Source of the DNA: Tupaia tana
Taxonomy: Eukaryota > Chordata > Mammalia > Scandentia > Tupaiidae
Reading direction: 5' to 3'
DNA length: 64,000 nt
NCBI GenBank assembly: GCA_026018925.1
Contig: JAKSZU010000004.1
Span: 17,142,095 to 17,206,094 of the forward strand
Shown: in pieces, positions 11,353 to 22,043 of the stretch
How the letters are laid out: each line of letters starts with the position of its first letter
Numbering within the stretch: position 1 is the stretch's first letter
Notes under the pieces: model-generated
The model's input: the letters and a program-made list of their open reading frames with translations, nothing else
The model's database searches: none
Told to the model about the DNA's origin: nothing
Position numbers and translations under genes: made by a program

Positions 11353-11612
11353 GGGGCCAGTAAATGGCATGATATTTGCTGGATTCCTACACAGCCGATC
11401 ACAGTTTGAGCCCCAGACCCGGTGGCTTGAAAATCACACTGGGCGCGTGTGTGTGTATACCCAAGATCCCAGGGAGAGAATGGAGGAAAAGAGATTGTGG
11501 CATGGTCATCCCCTCTGAGGGATGATTTCTCACTTTGCCACTCACTGTCTCTGTCTCTCTCTGGTGGATGTATGTGTCCTATGACAAATACCTTAAAAAC
11601 AAACAAACAAAA
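11353..11612 (+). mobile_element. tRNA-SINE, long form
   Basis: ggggccagtaaatggcatga head; cacactgggcgcgtgtgtg body; (AAAC)n tail. Confidence 0.85.
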
Positions 11613-11630
11613 TCTAGTACTGGTAGTTTT

Positions 11631-11818
11631 TTTTTTTTGTTGTTGTTGTTCTTTTTAAAATTAATTTAATTTAATTTATTATTATTACTTTTTAATTTGA
11701 CAAGAAAGAGACAGAGAGCGAGAGGGAAAGTGAGAAAGCAAGCTGCCAGGTCTGGGTATCGCAGTTGTCTATGTGGGAATCCAGTGCCCCAGTCACCATG
11801 TTACCTGTCAGCCCCGGC
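11631..11818 (-). mobile_element. tRNA-SINE, short form
   Basis: TSD actggtagtttt (11619-11630, 11819-11830); (GTT)n and TTTAA-rich tail. Confidence 0.88.
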
Positions 11819-11844
11819 ACTGGTAGTTTTGACTGAATGTTATT

Positions 11845-12128
11845 ACATGGCAGGATGAGGCCTTACAGAAGACTTGGATTCAATTCCTGCCTCACCCTAA
11901 AAAAATATCTGGGTGTAGTGACGCTCACCTGCAGTCTCAGCTACTCAGGAGGCTGAGGCAGGAGATCACAAGCTCGTGGCCAGGATGGGCTATATGTCGA
12001 GACTGTGTCTGAGAGAGGTGGCATGGTGGTATGTGTCCGTGGTCCCGGCTACTTGGGAGGCCAAGGCAGGAAGATTGTGACAGGGTGAGACTTGGTCTTA
12101 AAAGAAAACCCACCACACACAAAACAAA
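11845..12128 (+). mobile_element. tRNA-7SL chimeric SINE with two 7SL units
   Basis: Head with ggattcaattcctgcc, then one Alu-like unit (tctcagctactcaggaggct, gaggcaggagatcac), then a second (tggcatggtggtatgtgt, ggctacttgggaggccaagg), then A-rich tail. Confidence 0.75.
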
Positions 12129-12232
12129 AACATCATTTTCTGTATACTGTTGAATGTGTTGTTGAATTAAGAAAAGTTGTCAAATTAAAAAAAATGTTTG
12201 AAGGGTATAAGTGACTTGTGTGTCTAGTTTCT

Positions 12233-12508
12233 TATTTTTATTTTATTTTATTTTTTTGGAGAGGTTTTAGCTACATAGTGTATGCGCTCACCAGAAAGAC
12301 AGAAAGAGACAGAGAGACAGAAAACGAGAAATCACCCCCCAGGGGTGATGGTCATGCCGCAATCCCTTCTCCATTCTCCTCTCGGGATCTTGGGCATGCA
12401 CACACATGCACTTGGCATGAGTTTAAGCCACTGGGTCTGGGTCTCGAACTGTGGTCACCTTAGATGGGAGTCCAGCGACATAGCCATTACGCTAATTGCT
12501 GGTCCTAA
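12233..12508 (-). mobile_element. tRNA-SINE, long form
   Basis: TSD gtgtgtctagtttct (12218, 12509); (TTTTA)n tail. Confidence 0.92.
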
Positions 12509-12592
12509 GTGTGTCTAGTTTCTAATAAATAGTTTTATCTTTGCTTTATCTTGTTAACGAATTAAATGTCAGTGTTTAAAATGATGTGTCAT

Positions 12593-12851
12593 GGGGACCA
12601 GGAGATGGTGTAATGGTCACGTTGCTGGATTCTCACGTAGCTGACTGTGGTTCAAGGACCCAGAGGCTTGAAACTCATGCTGGGTGCATGCGTGTGCATG
12701 CCCAAGATCTAGAGAGGAGAATGGAGGAAAAGGGATTGCTGTGTGGCTATCCCCCAGAAGGTGATTTCTTACTTTTGTCTCTCTGCTCAGTCTCTCTGGC
12801 GAGCGCATGCGCCCTATAGCAAAAATCTCTCTTAAAAAAAAAAAAAAAAAA
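12593..12851 (+). mobile_element. tRNA-SINE, long form
   Basis: ggggaccaggagatggtgta head; B box altered to tggttcaaggacc; TSD gtgtcatg. Confidence 0.85.
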
Positions 12852-13489
12852 GAGGTGTCATGTGGTATAATAAATGTTAAATAAATTCTGTAAAAGGGGA
12901 GTGCTGAAACTAGCCCTATAGATTTGTTTGCATGTAATAAAGACTACAGCTTTATTATGGTGATGCAGTGTTCTATGGCTTACTGTCAAATAGATTTTTT
13001 TTTCTTTAAAGTTTGACAACCAACATTTTGAATTGGATTTTGCTTGGAAATGTTTGGGAATGATACATGGGAGAATGACATCCTAATCGTTAGTTGTGAT
13101 TTAATGCAGGAAAATATGAAAGTTGACTAGGCACACTCCCCCAGTTTCAGATATAATCTAGTATTCAATTTATGTAACTACCGCTTGTGAAAGGAAAAAA
13201 GCTTAATAAAAGTCACCATCTTTTTTGGATAATTGAATTAAACTGTTACAAGAGGTTCTCTTACACATAAATAAAGCTTGGTTAAACAAAATTGCCCTGG
13301 TCTTTACAATACCATTTAAGTTCACGTAAGAAGTGAAAGCTCCTGGTTTGATCCCATGACCCCACACAATCCAGAGTCTTACATTTGATGCACAGGAGTT
13401 AGTACTGGTATTTACTTACAATGGTGTACATTGAAACGGATGGAAATCAAACACTAAGTAAAGGAGAAAGGCATTATTAACCTTCAGGG
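12852..13489. other. no gene seen
   Basis: AT-rich, no recognised repeat or coding frame. Confidence 0.4.
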
Positions 13490-13732
13490 TTTTTGTTTTT
13501 TACTACAGGGTGCGTGCACTTGCCAGAGAGACAGAGAGAGGGAAAGTAAGAAATCACCCACAAGAGGGGATGGCCACACCACAATCCCTTCTCCTCCATT
13601 CTCCTTTTGGGATTGTGGGCATGCACGCACATCTGCTCTGGGTGATTTTCAAGCCGCTGGGTCCAGGACTGAAGCAGCAGTCTGCTGTGTGGGAAGTCTA
13701 GTGCCTTAACCACCATGTTACATGCTGGCCCC
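13490..13732 (-). mobile_element. tRNA-SINE, long form
   Basis: ctacagggtgcgtgcacttg, gggattgtgggcatgcacgc, end catgctggcccc. Confidence 0.82.
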
Positions 13733-13861
13733 TATGAGAACTTTTGATATTAATCCTTAGAGTCACATAAAGTGGGCCTCTTTGAATGACATAAAGGCTC
13801 TTAGAAAAGAGTGTTAGAATTATTAGAAAAAAAGAGCATGTTAGAATTACTAAACACATGG

Positions 13862-14038
13862 GAATCAGTGGTTAAGGCATGGTGGTTAAGGTGCTGGACA
13901 CTCCCATATGGCCAACCATGGTTCAAGTCCTGGACCTGGTGGCTTGCTTTCTCACTTCCCCTCTCTCTCTCTGTGTGTGTGTGTCTTTCTCTGGTTAAGT
14001 TAAAAATAAATAAATGAATAAATAAAGTTTTTTAAAAA
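13862..14038 (+). mobile_element. tRNA-SINE, short form
   Basis: TSD gaattactaaaca on both sides; duplicated gtggttaaggc in the head; tail (AAAT)n. Confidence 0.85.
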
Positions 14039-14062
14039 AGAATTACTAAACATAGTCTTTTT

Positions 14063-14314
14063 TTTTTTTTTTAAGAGAGATTTTTGCTATAGGGCATGTG
14101 TGCTTGCTGGACAGACAGAGAGACAGAAAGATAAAAAGTGAGACCCCAGGGGGGATAGCCATGCCACAATCCCTTCTCCTCTATTCTCCTCTCAGGATTT
14201 TGGGAATGTATGCACACACGCTCAGCATGAGTTTTAAGTGGCCAAGTCTGGGACTTGAATCATGGTCTACTATGTGGGAGTCCAGCGACAAAACAATTAT
14301 GCTATCTGCTGGTC
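14063..14314 (-). mobile_element. tRNA-SINE, long form
   Basis: Poly(T), tgctatagggcatgtgtg, end tatctgctggtccc; short TSD agtctttt. Confidence 0.85.
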
Positions 14315-14604
14315 CCTAAAAGCAGTCTTTTGTAGGAGTTTATATATATATTCTCCATCTTCCTGGAAACATTTAGCCCCTAGGGTGTGGGCTCCTTGGG
14401 AAACTTTTTCTGGAGTTGCTGGCTTCCCTGGGGAGTGAGTATGCTGTGTACGGTACTCGAAAGGGTGATGAATTAAGAGCTTCAATTGTGGACTCTCTGG
14501 CCTGGAGATCCTGGTTTAGTTGGCACTAGGAGAAAGAGCATGCCCTCCCTCATTAAATCTTTTGGGTTGAAAGGACCTTTCCTTGAAAGAAATGCTACAT
14601 GGCG

Positions 14605-15005
14605 TGTATTTGTACATGCTGTCATTAAAAAATGCCGTAGATTGGGTGGCTTAAATGACAGAAATGTATTATTTCCCAGTTCTGGAGGCTACAAGTCTAA
14701 GAATAAGGCTCCAGCCAGTTTGGTTTTTGATGAGGGCTTTTCCTGGACTGTAGATAGCTGCCTTCTTACTCTGTCTTCATGTGGCCTTCCCCTGTGCGTA
14801 CACCTCAGGAGATGGAAGGTGTCTTGTGATATCTCTGCTTATAAGGACACTAATCCTGCAGTATTAGAGTCCCACTCCTGTCATCTTATTTAACTTAACT
14901 ATTTCCTTAGAGTCTCTATCTCCAAATACAGGGGGTTAAGACTTCAGCATCTAGGTTTAGGGGACAGGAATACAAACATCCTATTTATAACATGCTCCCA
15001 GGCAC
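14605..15005 (+). repeat. old mammalian interspersed repeat, unassigned
   Basis: atgccgtagattgggtggct, agttctggaggctacaagtc, tataaggacactaatcctgc and tctccaaatacaggggg are hallmarks of a common old mammalian repeat. An open frame at 14486-14893 crosses it and is not a gene. Confidence 0.6.
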
Positions 15006-15099
15006 AGCGATGGTAATGGGCTACTCTAATTGCAGCTGGATTTGGCTATGGAGGTTGAGACTAATCTTCTCAAGTAGATTTCAAGCTAGTCATACATTC

Positions 15100-15595
15100 T
15101 TTTCCTCTCTGGATTCACTTCCTCTTGCTATGTAATGCTGGTCCCTTTCAGTAAATGATTAATTTTACGACTTAAGAATTGCTTAGGCAATAACAAAGTT
15201 GCCAATGTGACACCCATAGAGACTTGAAAAGTGTTTCCCCAGTGAGGTTTGCTGTCTCTTTTTCTTCTGGGGGCCCCTGTCACTGCTATCATGTGAGGTC
15301 CAAGCCAGCCTGCTGATGATGAGAGATACGTGGCTTAGTCACTCTCATTCTGTAGCCAGTAACCTGCCAACTGCCGGGGGTGAGAGATGCCATTCTAGAT
15401 GATCTAGCCCCAACAGGCAAACCCTCAGCTGACTGCAGAAGCATGAGCATGTCTTAGAGTGATCAGAAATGAGCTCAGACCCCAAGACCCACCCAGGTAG
15501 CATGTAGAAGTGTCAGTTAAATAAATAGTTGTTATTTTACACTACAACTTACGGGGTATTTTATTATATAATAATACGTAACTCCAATGTCTACC
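15100..15595 (+). mobile_element. MLT1-type LTR (ERVL-MaLR)
   Basis: Solo LTR remnant of an old MaLR endogenous retroelement: ctagatgatctagccccaac, tcagctgactgcagaagcat, aaataaatagttgttatttt and a terminal ataatacgtaact. The 5' boundary is uncertain. No coding capacity. Confidence 0.75.
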
Positions 15596-15779
15596 TTTTA
15601 GAATAAAAAAGAATCTTCATGTTTTTAGATAATTAAAGAGGAGATTCTAGACTTTCTGATATGACATGGGAGTCTGAGTGTTAACTAGACAAAAGGAAAG
15701 CAAGGTGGTCATATTTATACTCAGATTATGAAACAGTTTTTATTAATTATACAGCTACAATAAATACAGGTGGCTTTCA

Positions 15780-16010
15780 GTTCTAGACCTATTTAACTAA
15801 TAGCTCACTGGACATCTTCATTTGGGTGTCTCACTGATACTTTGGAGAATACACACATAAACAACATTAAATCAACCAAGATGTCCTTCAAATTTCTCTT
15901 CCTTGGTTTCCTACCTCCTCAGTTGCTCAAGTTAGAAACTTAGAAATAATTCTCAGTTCTTTTCTTCTCTCTCTCCACCCAGATGTGGTCAAGACAGGTC
16001 TTGTTGTTTG
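15780..16010 (+). mobile_element. L2 LINE fragment
   Basis: Resembles the L2 3' coding portion (ggacatcttcatttgggtgt, tcctcagttgctcaagttag). The same region is recognisable at 33.3-33.4 kb. Confidence 0.5.
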
Positions 16011-16018
16011 CATTTTCT

Positions 16019-16298
16019 GTTTTTTTTTTTTTTTTTCTATAGGTTGCATGCACTCACTGGAGAGAGAGAGAGAGAGAGAGAGAGACAGAAAGCAAGAAAT
16101 CACCTCCTGGGGGTATGGCCACACTACAATCCTTTCTCCTCCCTTCTCCTCTCAGGATTTTGGGCACACATGCACACACATGCCTGTTGTGAGTTTTAAG
16201 TTACTGAATCTGGGACTTGAACCACGGTCAACTACTTGTTACACAACAAGCTAACTGGGAGTCCAGTGACACAACCCTTATGTCATCTGCTGGTCCCA
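16019..16298 (-). mobile_element. tRNA-SINE, long form
   Basis: Poly(T), (GA)n, end catctgctggtccc. An extra ~27-bp piece (acttgttacacaacaagcta) interrupts the tRNA-like head. Confidence 0.82.
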
Positions 16299-16730
16299 AG
16301 AGGTTTTTGCTTTATGGCACGTGAACTTGCCAGAGAGAGAGAGAGAGAGAGACAGGGAGAGGGAAAGTGAGAAATCGCCCCAATGGGAGGTGGCAATGCT
16401 GCAATCCCTTCTCCTCTCTGGATTTTGGACATGCATGCATGCACATGTGACTGGTGTGATTTTTCAAGCCACCGGGTTCAGGATTTTTTAAAAGATTTAT
16501 TTATTTAATTCCATTAATTATTATTATTATTTTAAAAATTTGATTGGAGAGAGAAAGGGAAAGGAAGAAAGTAAGCTGCCAGGTCTGGAACTTGAACTGC
16601 GGTCAGCCATCTGGGAATCCAGCACCTTTAACCACTATGTCATCTGCTGGACCCCAGGTCTAGGCTTTGAACAGTAGAAGACCATGTGGGAGTCTAGCAA
16701 TGTAACTGCTATGCCATCTGCTGTCCCCAA
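16299..16730 (-). mobile_element. tRNA-SINE, long form, split by another SINE
   Basis: gaggtttttgctttatggca to ccgggttcagg, then continues after the inserted short-form copy as aggtctaggctttgaac to ccatctgctgtcccc. Confidence 0.8.
16486..16657 (-). mobile_element. tRNA-SINE, short form, nested
   Basis: A/T-rich tail (ttaattattattattatt), then cagccatctgggaatccagc and ctgctggacccc; inserted in the long-form copy. Confidence 0.8.
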
Positions 16731-16732
16731 TA

Positions 16733-16890
16733 TTTGCTTTTTTAAGGCAGGATTTCACTGTGGCAATCCTCGGCCTCAGCCTCAGTCATCTCTGGGATTA
16801 GCCACTATGTCATGATTTAGGTTGGACCTGGGCCTCAAATGTGGTCCCAGTCTGAAGAGCACAGCATCTTAGGACATGCCACCGTGGCTG
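16733..16890 (-). mobile_element. tRNA-7SL chimeric SINE, minus
   Basis: Reverse complement of an Alu-like segment (aaggcaggatttcactgtgg, ggcctcagcctcagtcatct) followed by the tRNA head (ggacctgggcctcaaatg). Confidence 0.55.
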
Positions 16891-17284
16891 GGCAAGTTAG
16901 CTATTATTACTACTCAGAAAGGGTTTAGGGAAGAGGACCAAGACAAATGGGTAAAGACTTCAGAAAAGGCTTCTGAGAAAGAACTCTGGTCAGATCAAAA
17001 GAGGAAAAATACAGCCCCGTGGCAGACCAGCCAAAGCCAGGAGGCCAGGCTGGGGTAAGCTACTGCCACTTATTGCTGAGCAGATGAGTCATTGGGTCAG
17101 GCTGCCGAGACCACAGCAGGCTGGACTGGGCTACAACATGATGACTTCATTGCCAGTGGGGAGTCCTGGGGATGGATCCGGAAGCCCTTTTTTGTCCTCT
17201 TCTTCCCCTAGAAGGAATCCAGCATTATTCCTCTTTTATAGGACTTTCCACACTATCTTACTGTCTGGGATGAGCAGGAAACAG
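16891..17284. other. no gene seen; MAST2 upstream flank
   Basis: Unique-looking, higher GC than the surroundings; could hold distal promoter elements but no specific site is clear. Confidence 0.4.
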
Positions 17285-17457
17285 TGGAAAGGGATGGAAG
17301 AGCCTGCATTTGAGTCCTGTCTAGTTTAATCACTGGTTTGCTGGGTGACCTGGAGCATTTCACTTTCTATCAGTTTTCTTATCTGTAACTTGAGAACTTG
17401 CAGAGTTGCCTCCAAAATGTGATGCAAGAATTAGGTGAGGGTTGGCAGGCGCTCAAT
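17285..17457 (+). mobile_element. MIR SINE
   Basis: Core MIR features: gcatttgagtcctgtctagt, gctgggtgacctggagcatt, cagttttcttatctgtaact, and the end gcgctcaataaa. A short-form SINE begins just after. Confidence 0.75.
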
Positions 17458-17472
17458 AAAAAGGAATGCATG

Positions 17473-17656
17473 GGGGCAGGCAGGTGGGGTGGTGGTTAAA
17501 GGCGCTGGACTCCCACATGGCCAACCGGCAGTTGAGTTTCAGACCTGGAGGCTTGCTTTCTCACTTTCCCTCTCTTTCTCTCTCACGCTATTCCTCTATG
17601 GTCAAATTAAAATAAATACATACACGCAGTTAAATAAAATAATTCTTAAAAAAAAA
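17473..17656 (+). mobile_element. tRNA-SINE, short form
   Basis: TSD aaggaatgcatg on both sides; about 100 bp before the CpG-island transition. Confidence 0.9.
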
Positions 17657-17840
17657 AAAGGAATGCATGAGTGTTCTGATCATGAGTTGTATTGACACAT
17701 TTGGACTCCTTTCTGCTCCTGACCCCTCTCCCTCGAGTGCTTTGAGGACACTGATCGGTTTAATTCATGTTTAGATCGCCGGCCCTGAGCTCGGCCCAGC
17801 ACACGGCTTCATGAATGGATGAATGAACGAATCAATGAGT

Positions 17841-17880
<40 letters not shown>

Positions 17881-17881
17881 G
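17841..17881. repeat. (CCG)n trinucleotide repeat, about 13 units
   Basis: Uninterrupted CCG run in the CpG island about 440 bp upstream of the MAST2 start codon. Depending on the transcription start it is promoter or 5' UTR sequence. It reads as poly-Ala, poly-Pro or poly-Arg in different frames, none of them evidently real protein. Confidence 0.95.
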
Positions 17882-18222
17882 CGCGGAGCCCCGCCCCCTT
17901 CCGCTCCCCGGATCGCGCGGCGGGGCCGCGGGCGGGTCTTGGGCGACCGTTCGCTGGCGCGTGCGCGGGAGGCCGCGCGCTTACAGCCGTGCGCGCGCGA
18001 GGGGCGGGGCCGGCCGGAGGCGGGCGGGCGGCCGGGCGGCTGGCTGTGCTGCCGGCGGCGGCGGCTGCGGGTGGCCGGCCGGGCGTGTGCGTGTTGCAAG
18101 AAGGCGAGGCGGCGGCTATGCTGCCTCCGTAAGGAGCGCCGAGCAGGTCGCGGCGCTTGAGGCCCCAAAAGGCGCGGAGGCGCCACGGACGGGGGTCAGT
18201 GGCTTTGAGCGCCCGCCCGGCC

Positions 18223-18300
18223 ATGGTGGCCGCGGGCGGGGGTTGGCGCGGCAGCGCTGCGGCCCGGGGCCGTGCGGGGCCGGGACAGTCGCGGCGCTGA
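18223..18300 (+). promoter_or_regulatory. candidate upstream ORF in MAST2 5' leader
   Basis: ATG in a strong context (GCCATGG) opens a 25-codon frame that stops with TGA 24 nt before the MAST2 ATG and out of frame with it. If transcribed it would be a classical repressive or reinitiation uORF. A second tiny one (ATG CTG CCT CCG TAA) starts at 18118. Confidence 0.45.
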
Positions 18301-18324
18301 AGCCGGCGGGGCCCAGCCGCAGAT

Positions 18325-18504
18325 ATGAAGCGGAGCCGCTGCCGCGACCGGCCGCAGCCGCCGCCAGCCCGCCGGGAGGATGGGGCTCAGCGGGCGGCGG
18401 AGCTGCCCCAGCCGCAGCCCCTGCCCCCGCGCCGGCGAGCGCCGCCCGGGAGGCAGCGCCTGGAGGAGAGGACCGCGCCCACGGGGTCCGAGGGCAAGGA
18501 GCAG
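18325..18504 (+). CDS. MAST2: MAST2 coding exon 1 (residues 1-60)
   Basis: First coding exon of microtubule-associated serine/threonine kinase 2, a cytoplasmic AGC-type kinase with a PDZ domain. The 60 codons begin MKRSRCRDRP and end EGKEQ; the segment is basic and proline/arginine rich with no folded domain, as expected for the disordered MAST2 N terminus, and I recognise it as the MAST2 start. The exon sits in the CpG island and ends in phase 0 at CAG|gtaggg. The ATG has G at -3 and A at +4, an intermediate Kozak context. A longer overlapping frame from 17823 is a by-product of GC richness, while this frame joins exon 2 in phase. Transcription start and 5' UTR length are not visible. Confidence 0.93.
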
Positions 18505-19490
18505 GTAGGGCGGCCGGGGTCCCCGAAGGAGAGGCGGCGGAGAGGGAAACGGCACGAGAGCGGTGGAGGAGGGGATCGTTTGAGGGGTGGGGACTGAGTA
18601 GTTCGGGAGGAGGAGTGAGAGGTCCAGGGAGGCAGAAGAATGGGGTGTGGAGAAATGAAGTGGTGGCCTGGAGTTGAATGGGAAATGGGGGGAGGCAGAG
18701 GAATGGACAACCACCCCCCCCAAAAAATAAAGAAAACCGAAAAACGATTCTAGGGGTGTTTGTAGTCTAGGTTCTGCATGCGGAGTTGGGACGCTGGGAT
18801 GTGGACTGGGCTCGTGAGCTGCGCAGAGTAGGCTTACTAAAGAGGTATGGAGGAGTTATCCACAGGGGTAGATGATGTGAGGTGGGGAAGGTCAATGTGA
18901 TGCAGCGAATGTTATTTCCAGAGGTCGTCCTCCCAGTGATAAAAACGGATGCCATTCCTAAGCATGCTCTGATTGGGCTATCATTAGACCTCTGCAAGAG
19001 TGTGTTCAGAATCACCGTTAAGGTTCTTCTCAGTATCTGGTTTATAAGAAACACTTTTTCAAACACCTGCATGTGTGCAGTCCCAAGCCCAATGATCAGA
19101 GGATTCAGAGACCTAGACTCTGCCTGCTAGTTTATGAATGAAAACACAGATTGAAGGCAGCATAAAGGTATTCTGTGGGGTTTCTGAATGGACAGGGTGT
19201 GTTTATGTATCAGTCAAGAGTAGGTGTATTTATGAGTAGGGGATAAAGGTCAGTTTTATTATGGAGAAGCTGCCACTGGTAACTGTAGGAAGTTCATTGA
19301 AAGGAGACTAGTGATCCTTGATCCTGTTCTTGTTGGGTTTGCAGGACAGTGTTCAGTAGGCTGAATTGTACTGGCAACAATTCTTTTGCACAGCTCTATT
19401 TGAGAACCCTTGAATCCTTCAAAACTTGGTATAGGTGTCCTGCTTGGTTCCCTTCAGTTAAATAAGTATCTTTTTGAGACGTAATTCTTT

Positions 19491-19738
19491 TTTTGGAGAG
19501 ATTTTTTCTATAGGGCACATGCGCTCACCAGACAGAGACAGACAGAGAGACAGAAAGCGAGAAATCACCCCCCAGGGGGGATGGCCATGCGCAATCCCTT
19601 CTCCGTCCTCCTCTCGGGATCTTGGGCACGCATGCACACGCGCCCTGCATGAGTTTCAAGCCACCGGGTCCAGGATGGGAACCGCGGTCGACTGCATGGG
19701 AGTCCAGTGACATAGCCATTACGCTAACTGCTGGTCCC
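19491..19738 (-). mobile_element. tRNA-SINE, long form
   Basis: 17-bp TSD (ttgaga[c/t]gtaattcttt at 19474 and 19739). Confidence 0.93.
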
Positions 19739-19961
19739 TTGAGATGTAATTCTTTAATGTAGTTTAAGTGACACACATGTAACCCCTGGGTTTTTTCATT
19801 CTTTCATTATTCGTAGAGCCCTGGGTAGACTGCACCCCTGGCCGTCTCTGCCATGGGTTCCAGGCTGCTGAGCATTGTCCTTGTCCTCTTGCTTTAGCAT
19901 CCCCCCATCTTTATCTGTTACGTTCTTTGCAGTACCTATTTCAAAACTTTTAAAATGTGGA

Positions 19962-20140
19962 CCAGCTAGTGGCGTGGTGGTTGGGGCAGCTGGTTTCCAC
20001 ATGGCCCATTGCTTTAAGTCCTGGACCCAGCAGCTTGAAGAACACACTGGGTATATGTGCTTGCGTGCCCAGAACCCCAGAGGAGATTGGAGGAGGAGGG
20101 ATTTCATGTGGCCTTCTCCCTGTGCGGAGGGTGAGGATAA
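19962..20140 (+). mobile_element. tRNA-SINE, long form, 3' truncated
   Basis: ggaccagctagtggcgtggt head, body to gaggagggatttcatgtgg; the CT-rich end and A tail are missing. Confidence 0.7.
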
Positions 20141-20594
20141 TTCAAGTTCAGGACTTTTTTTGACTCAATTTACCTGGTCTAGTTAACCTTACTACGTACT
20201 TAACTGAAGAGCTAAAAGTTACTCGATTTTCCCCTCTTCTCTACCTCAGAATTTGTTCGCTCATCCTTATTTAGCTAAGGTCTCAGGTAAAGAAGTATTC
20301 GTTCCCTTGCTATGCCCATGATTTATTCTCCTCTCCTCTGCTGAAGGCCCTTGTTATATATGCTATTCTCTTTGTCTTATGTTTCAAAAAGAAACAAAAC
20401 TGAATTATGTAACCCACTCAAGCTATTTTGTTATCTCTTCTTTGCTTTACCAGCAACCTTCTTGAAAAAGGAATTTATATTCACTGTTTCAGCTTCCTTA
20501 CTTTGTATACATTCCTAATGTTATAGTTTGGCTCCTCATGACACCTTCCTAAAACCAAATGGCCTTCAAGGTCACTAGTAACCTTTTTTTGGGG
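20141..20594. other. no gene seen
   Basis: Pyrimidine-rich, possibly a very old repeat; not assigned. Confidence 0.35.
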
Positions 20595-20842
20595 TTTTCT
20601 TTTTTATTGAGAGGTGATTTACTTACACTGCACAAATCAAAGGTTCATTCTGCTCGTGAATTTTCACAAATGAATGTACCCATATGGCCACTACTGAGAC
20701 CAAGATGGGAGCCTTTCCAGGACTCTGGAATGCCTCCTTATGCATTTTCCCAGTTGCTGCCCTCCTCTGGGGTGACTACTCTGTGACCTCTATCACCATA
20801 GATTAGTTTTGAACTAACACTTCACGTAGATTCATGCAGCTT

Positions 20843-20844
<2 letters not shown>

Positions 20845-20881
<37 letters not shown>

Positions 20882-21127
20882 AGGTTTTGCCAAAGGGTAC
20901 ATACACTTGCTGGAGAGAGAAAGAGAGAAAGAAGGAAAGTGAGAAATGAACCCTGAGGAGATGGCCACACCACAACCCCTTCTCATCCAGTCTCTTCTCA
21001 GGATTTTGGGCATGCATGCACATGTGCCTGATGTGTTTTCAAGCCACCAGGTCTGGGACTCTAACCACACAATCAGCCAGCCACATGGGATTCAGCTGCC
21101 TTAACCACCGTGCCACCAGCTGGCCCC
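20845..21127 (-). mobile_element. tRNA-SINE, older long form
   Basis: (CT)n tail 20847-20878, ggattttgggcatgcatgca, end ccaccagctggcccc. Confidence 0.8.
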
Positions 21128-21128
21128 T

Positions 21129-21413
21129 CTTTTTTTTTTTTAAGTTTATGTATTTTTTTCATAAAAGAGATTGCATGTACACACAGGACAGAGAAAGGAA
21201 GGGATTAGGGAGGCAGAGAGAGGGGGCACCCTTGACAAAGTTCATCATGCCATGGTACCGTTCGCCCAGCCCTCCTCAGCTCATCTGAATCTCGGGTGCC
21301 TGTGTTGCGCCCCTTGTGTTTTCAGGTTGACTCAGGATCTGAACCTGCCGTGGGCCATGTGGCTTCCAGCACTACAGTTTGGTGTTATACTGCCCCATTA
21401 TGGAGGCCGGGCC
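21129..21413 (-). mobile_element. divergent tRNA-SINE
   Basis: gattgcatgtacacacagga, gggcacccttgacaaagttc, end tatggaggccgggcccc; an older subfamily also seen near 24.7, 33.1 and 50.4 kb. Confidence 0.6.
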
Positions 21414-21560
21414 CCGTTAATACTCTGTGACTAATTCCTTCATTCAAATCTTATTGTGAGAGTCATCCATGGTGTTGCTCATACAAATAGTTTGTTCTCT
21501 TTCACTACCCTGGTTTTTTGCATTATGTGAATGTATTGGGATGGATACTGGAACTTATGT

Positions 21561-22031
21561 TTCAAATTAAAATGTAATGCAGTAATGCGTAGCTCCTTGT
21601 GAAAAGCTTCGTTGTGAAAGAGTTACACAGAGAAATATGTAGAAGTCCTGGGAATCTCTAGTTGACTAAACCTTCCCATAGTCCTCATTCTCTCTGACCC
21701 CTGTGAACTATTTGTCGTTGCTGACCACATGTTCCTTCTTGACATTTTCTTCTCTTTTGTCATAATGGCCATTAGACTAATGCTTCAGTGACTGCTCCCC
21801 TGTGTGTCTTTATCTCTGTTCTTTTCCTTTTCTCTAAGTGTTCCTTGAGGATATGTCCTCTGTCTTTAGCTTGTTCCTTTATTATACTCTATTCTTTGGC
21901 AGACTCACTATTCGAGGCAAATGCTTAGAATGTGGAATAAGGTCCCCTCTTTATTAATGGCATTGTGCCCTAGGATCTGTTAGGCTGACCTTTTTCCTTG
22001 GGCCTGTATTTCCATTTTTCCATCATACGTT
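21561..22031. other. no gene seen
   Basis: Unique-looking intron sequence, no repeat recognised with confidence. Confidence 0.35.
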
Positions 22032-22043
22032 CAGCATTTGTGT

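Larger units (their letters stand above)
17760..18560 (+). promoter_or_regulatory. MAST2: MAST2 CpG-island promoter and 5' region
   Basis: Abrupt change to very GC-rich, CpG-dense sequence in an otherwise AT-rich window, surrounding the first coding exon. It holds GC-box/Sp1-type motifs (CCCCGCCCC near 17890, GGGGCGGGGC near 18001) and no TATA box, consistent with a broad housekeeping-type promoter. The CCG repeat at 17841-17881 and the upstream ATGs lie here. The transcription start cannot be placed by eye. Confidence 0.85.
20595..21560 (-). mobile_element. old LINE-1 3' UTR fragment, split by SINEs
   Basis: 20595-20820 (ttttattgagaggtgattta, caccatagattagttttg) and 21421-21560 (gttgctcatacaaatagtttg) look like consecutive pieces of an L1M-type 3' UTR; two minus-strand SINEs occupy 20845-21413. 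Confidence 0.6.

Noticed and set aside
14486-14893. 135-codon open frame
   Set aside because: It covers an old interspersed repeat and has no domain features.
17823-18677. 284-codon plus-strand frame with poly-Pro over the CpG island
   Set aside because: It arises from CCG repeats and GC-rich DNA with few stops, runs past the exon 1 donor, and does not join exon 2 in frame, while the frame from 18325 does.
17809-18723. Minus-strand frames across the CpG island
   Set aside because: Arg/Pro/Ser-rich low-complexity frames opposite exon 1, no recognisable domain; expected in GC-rich DNA.
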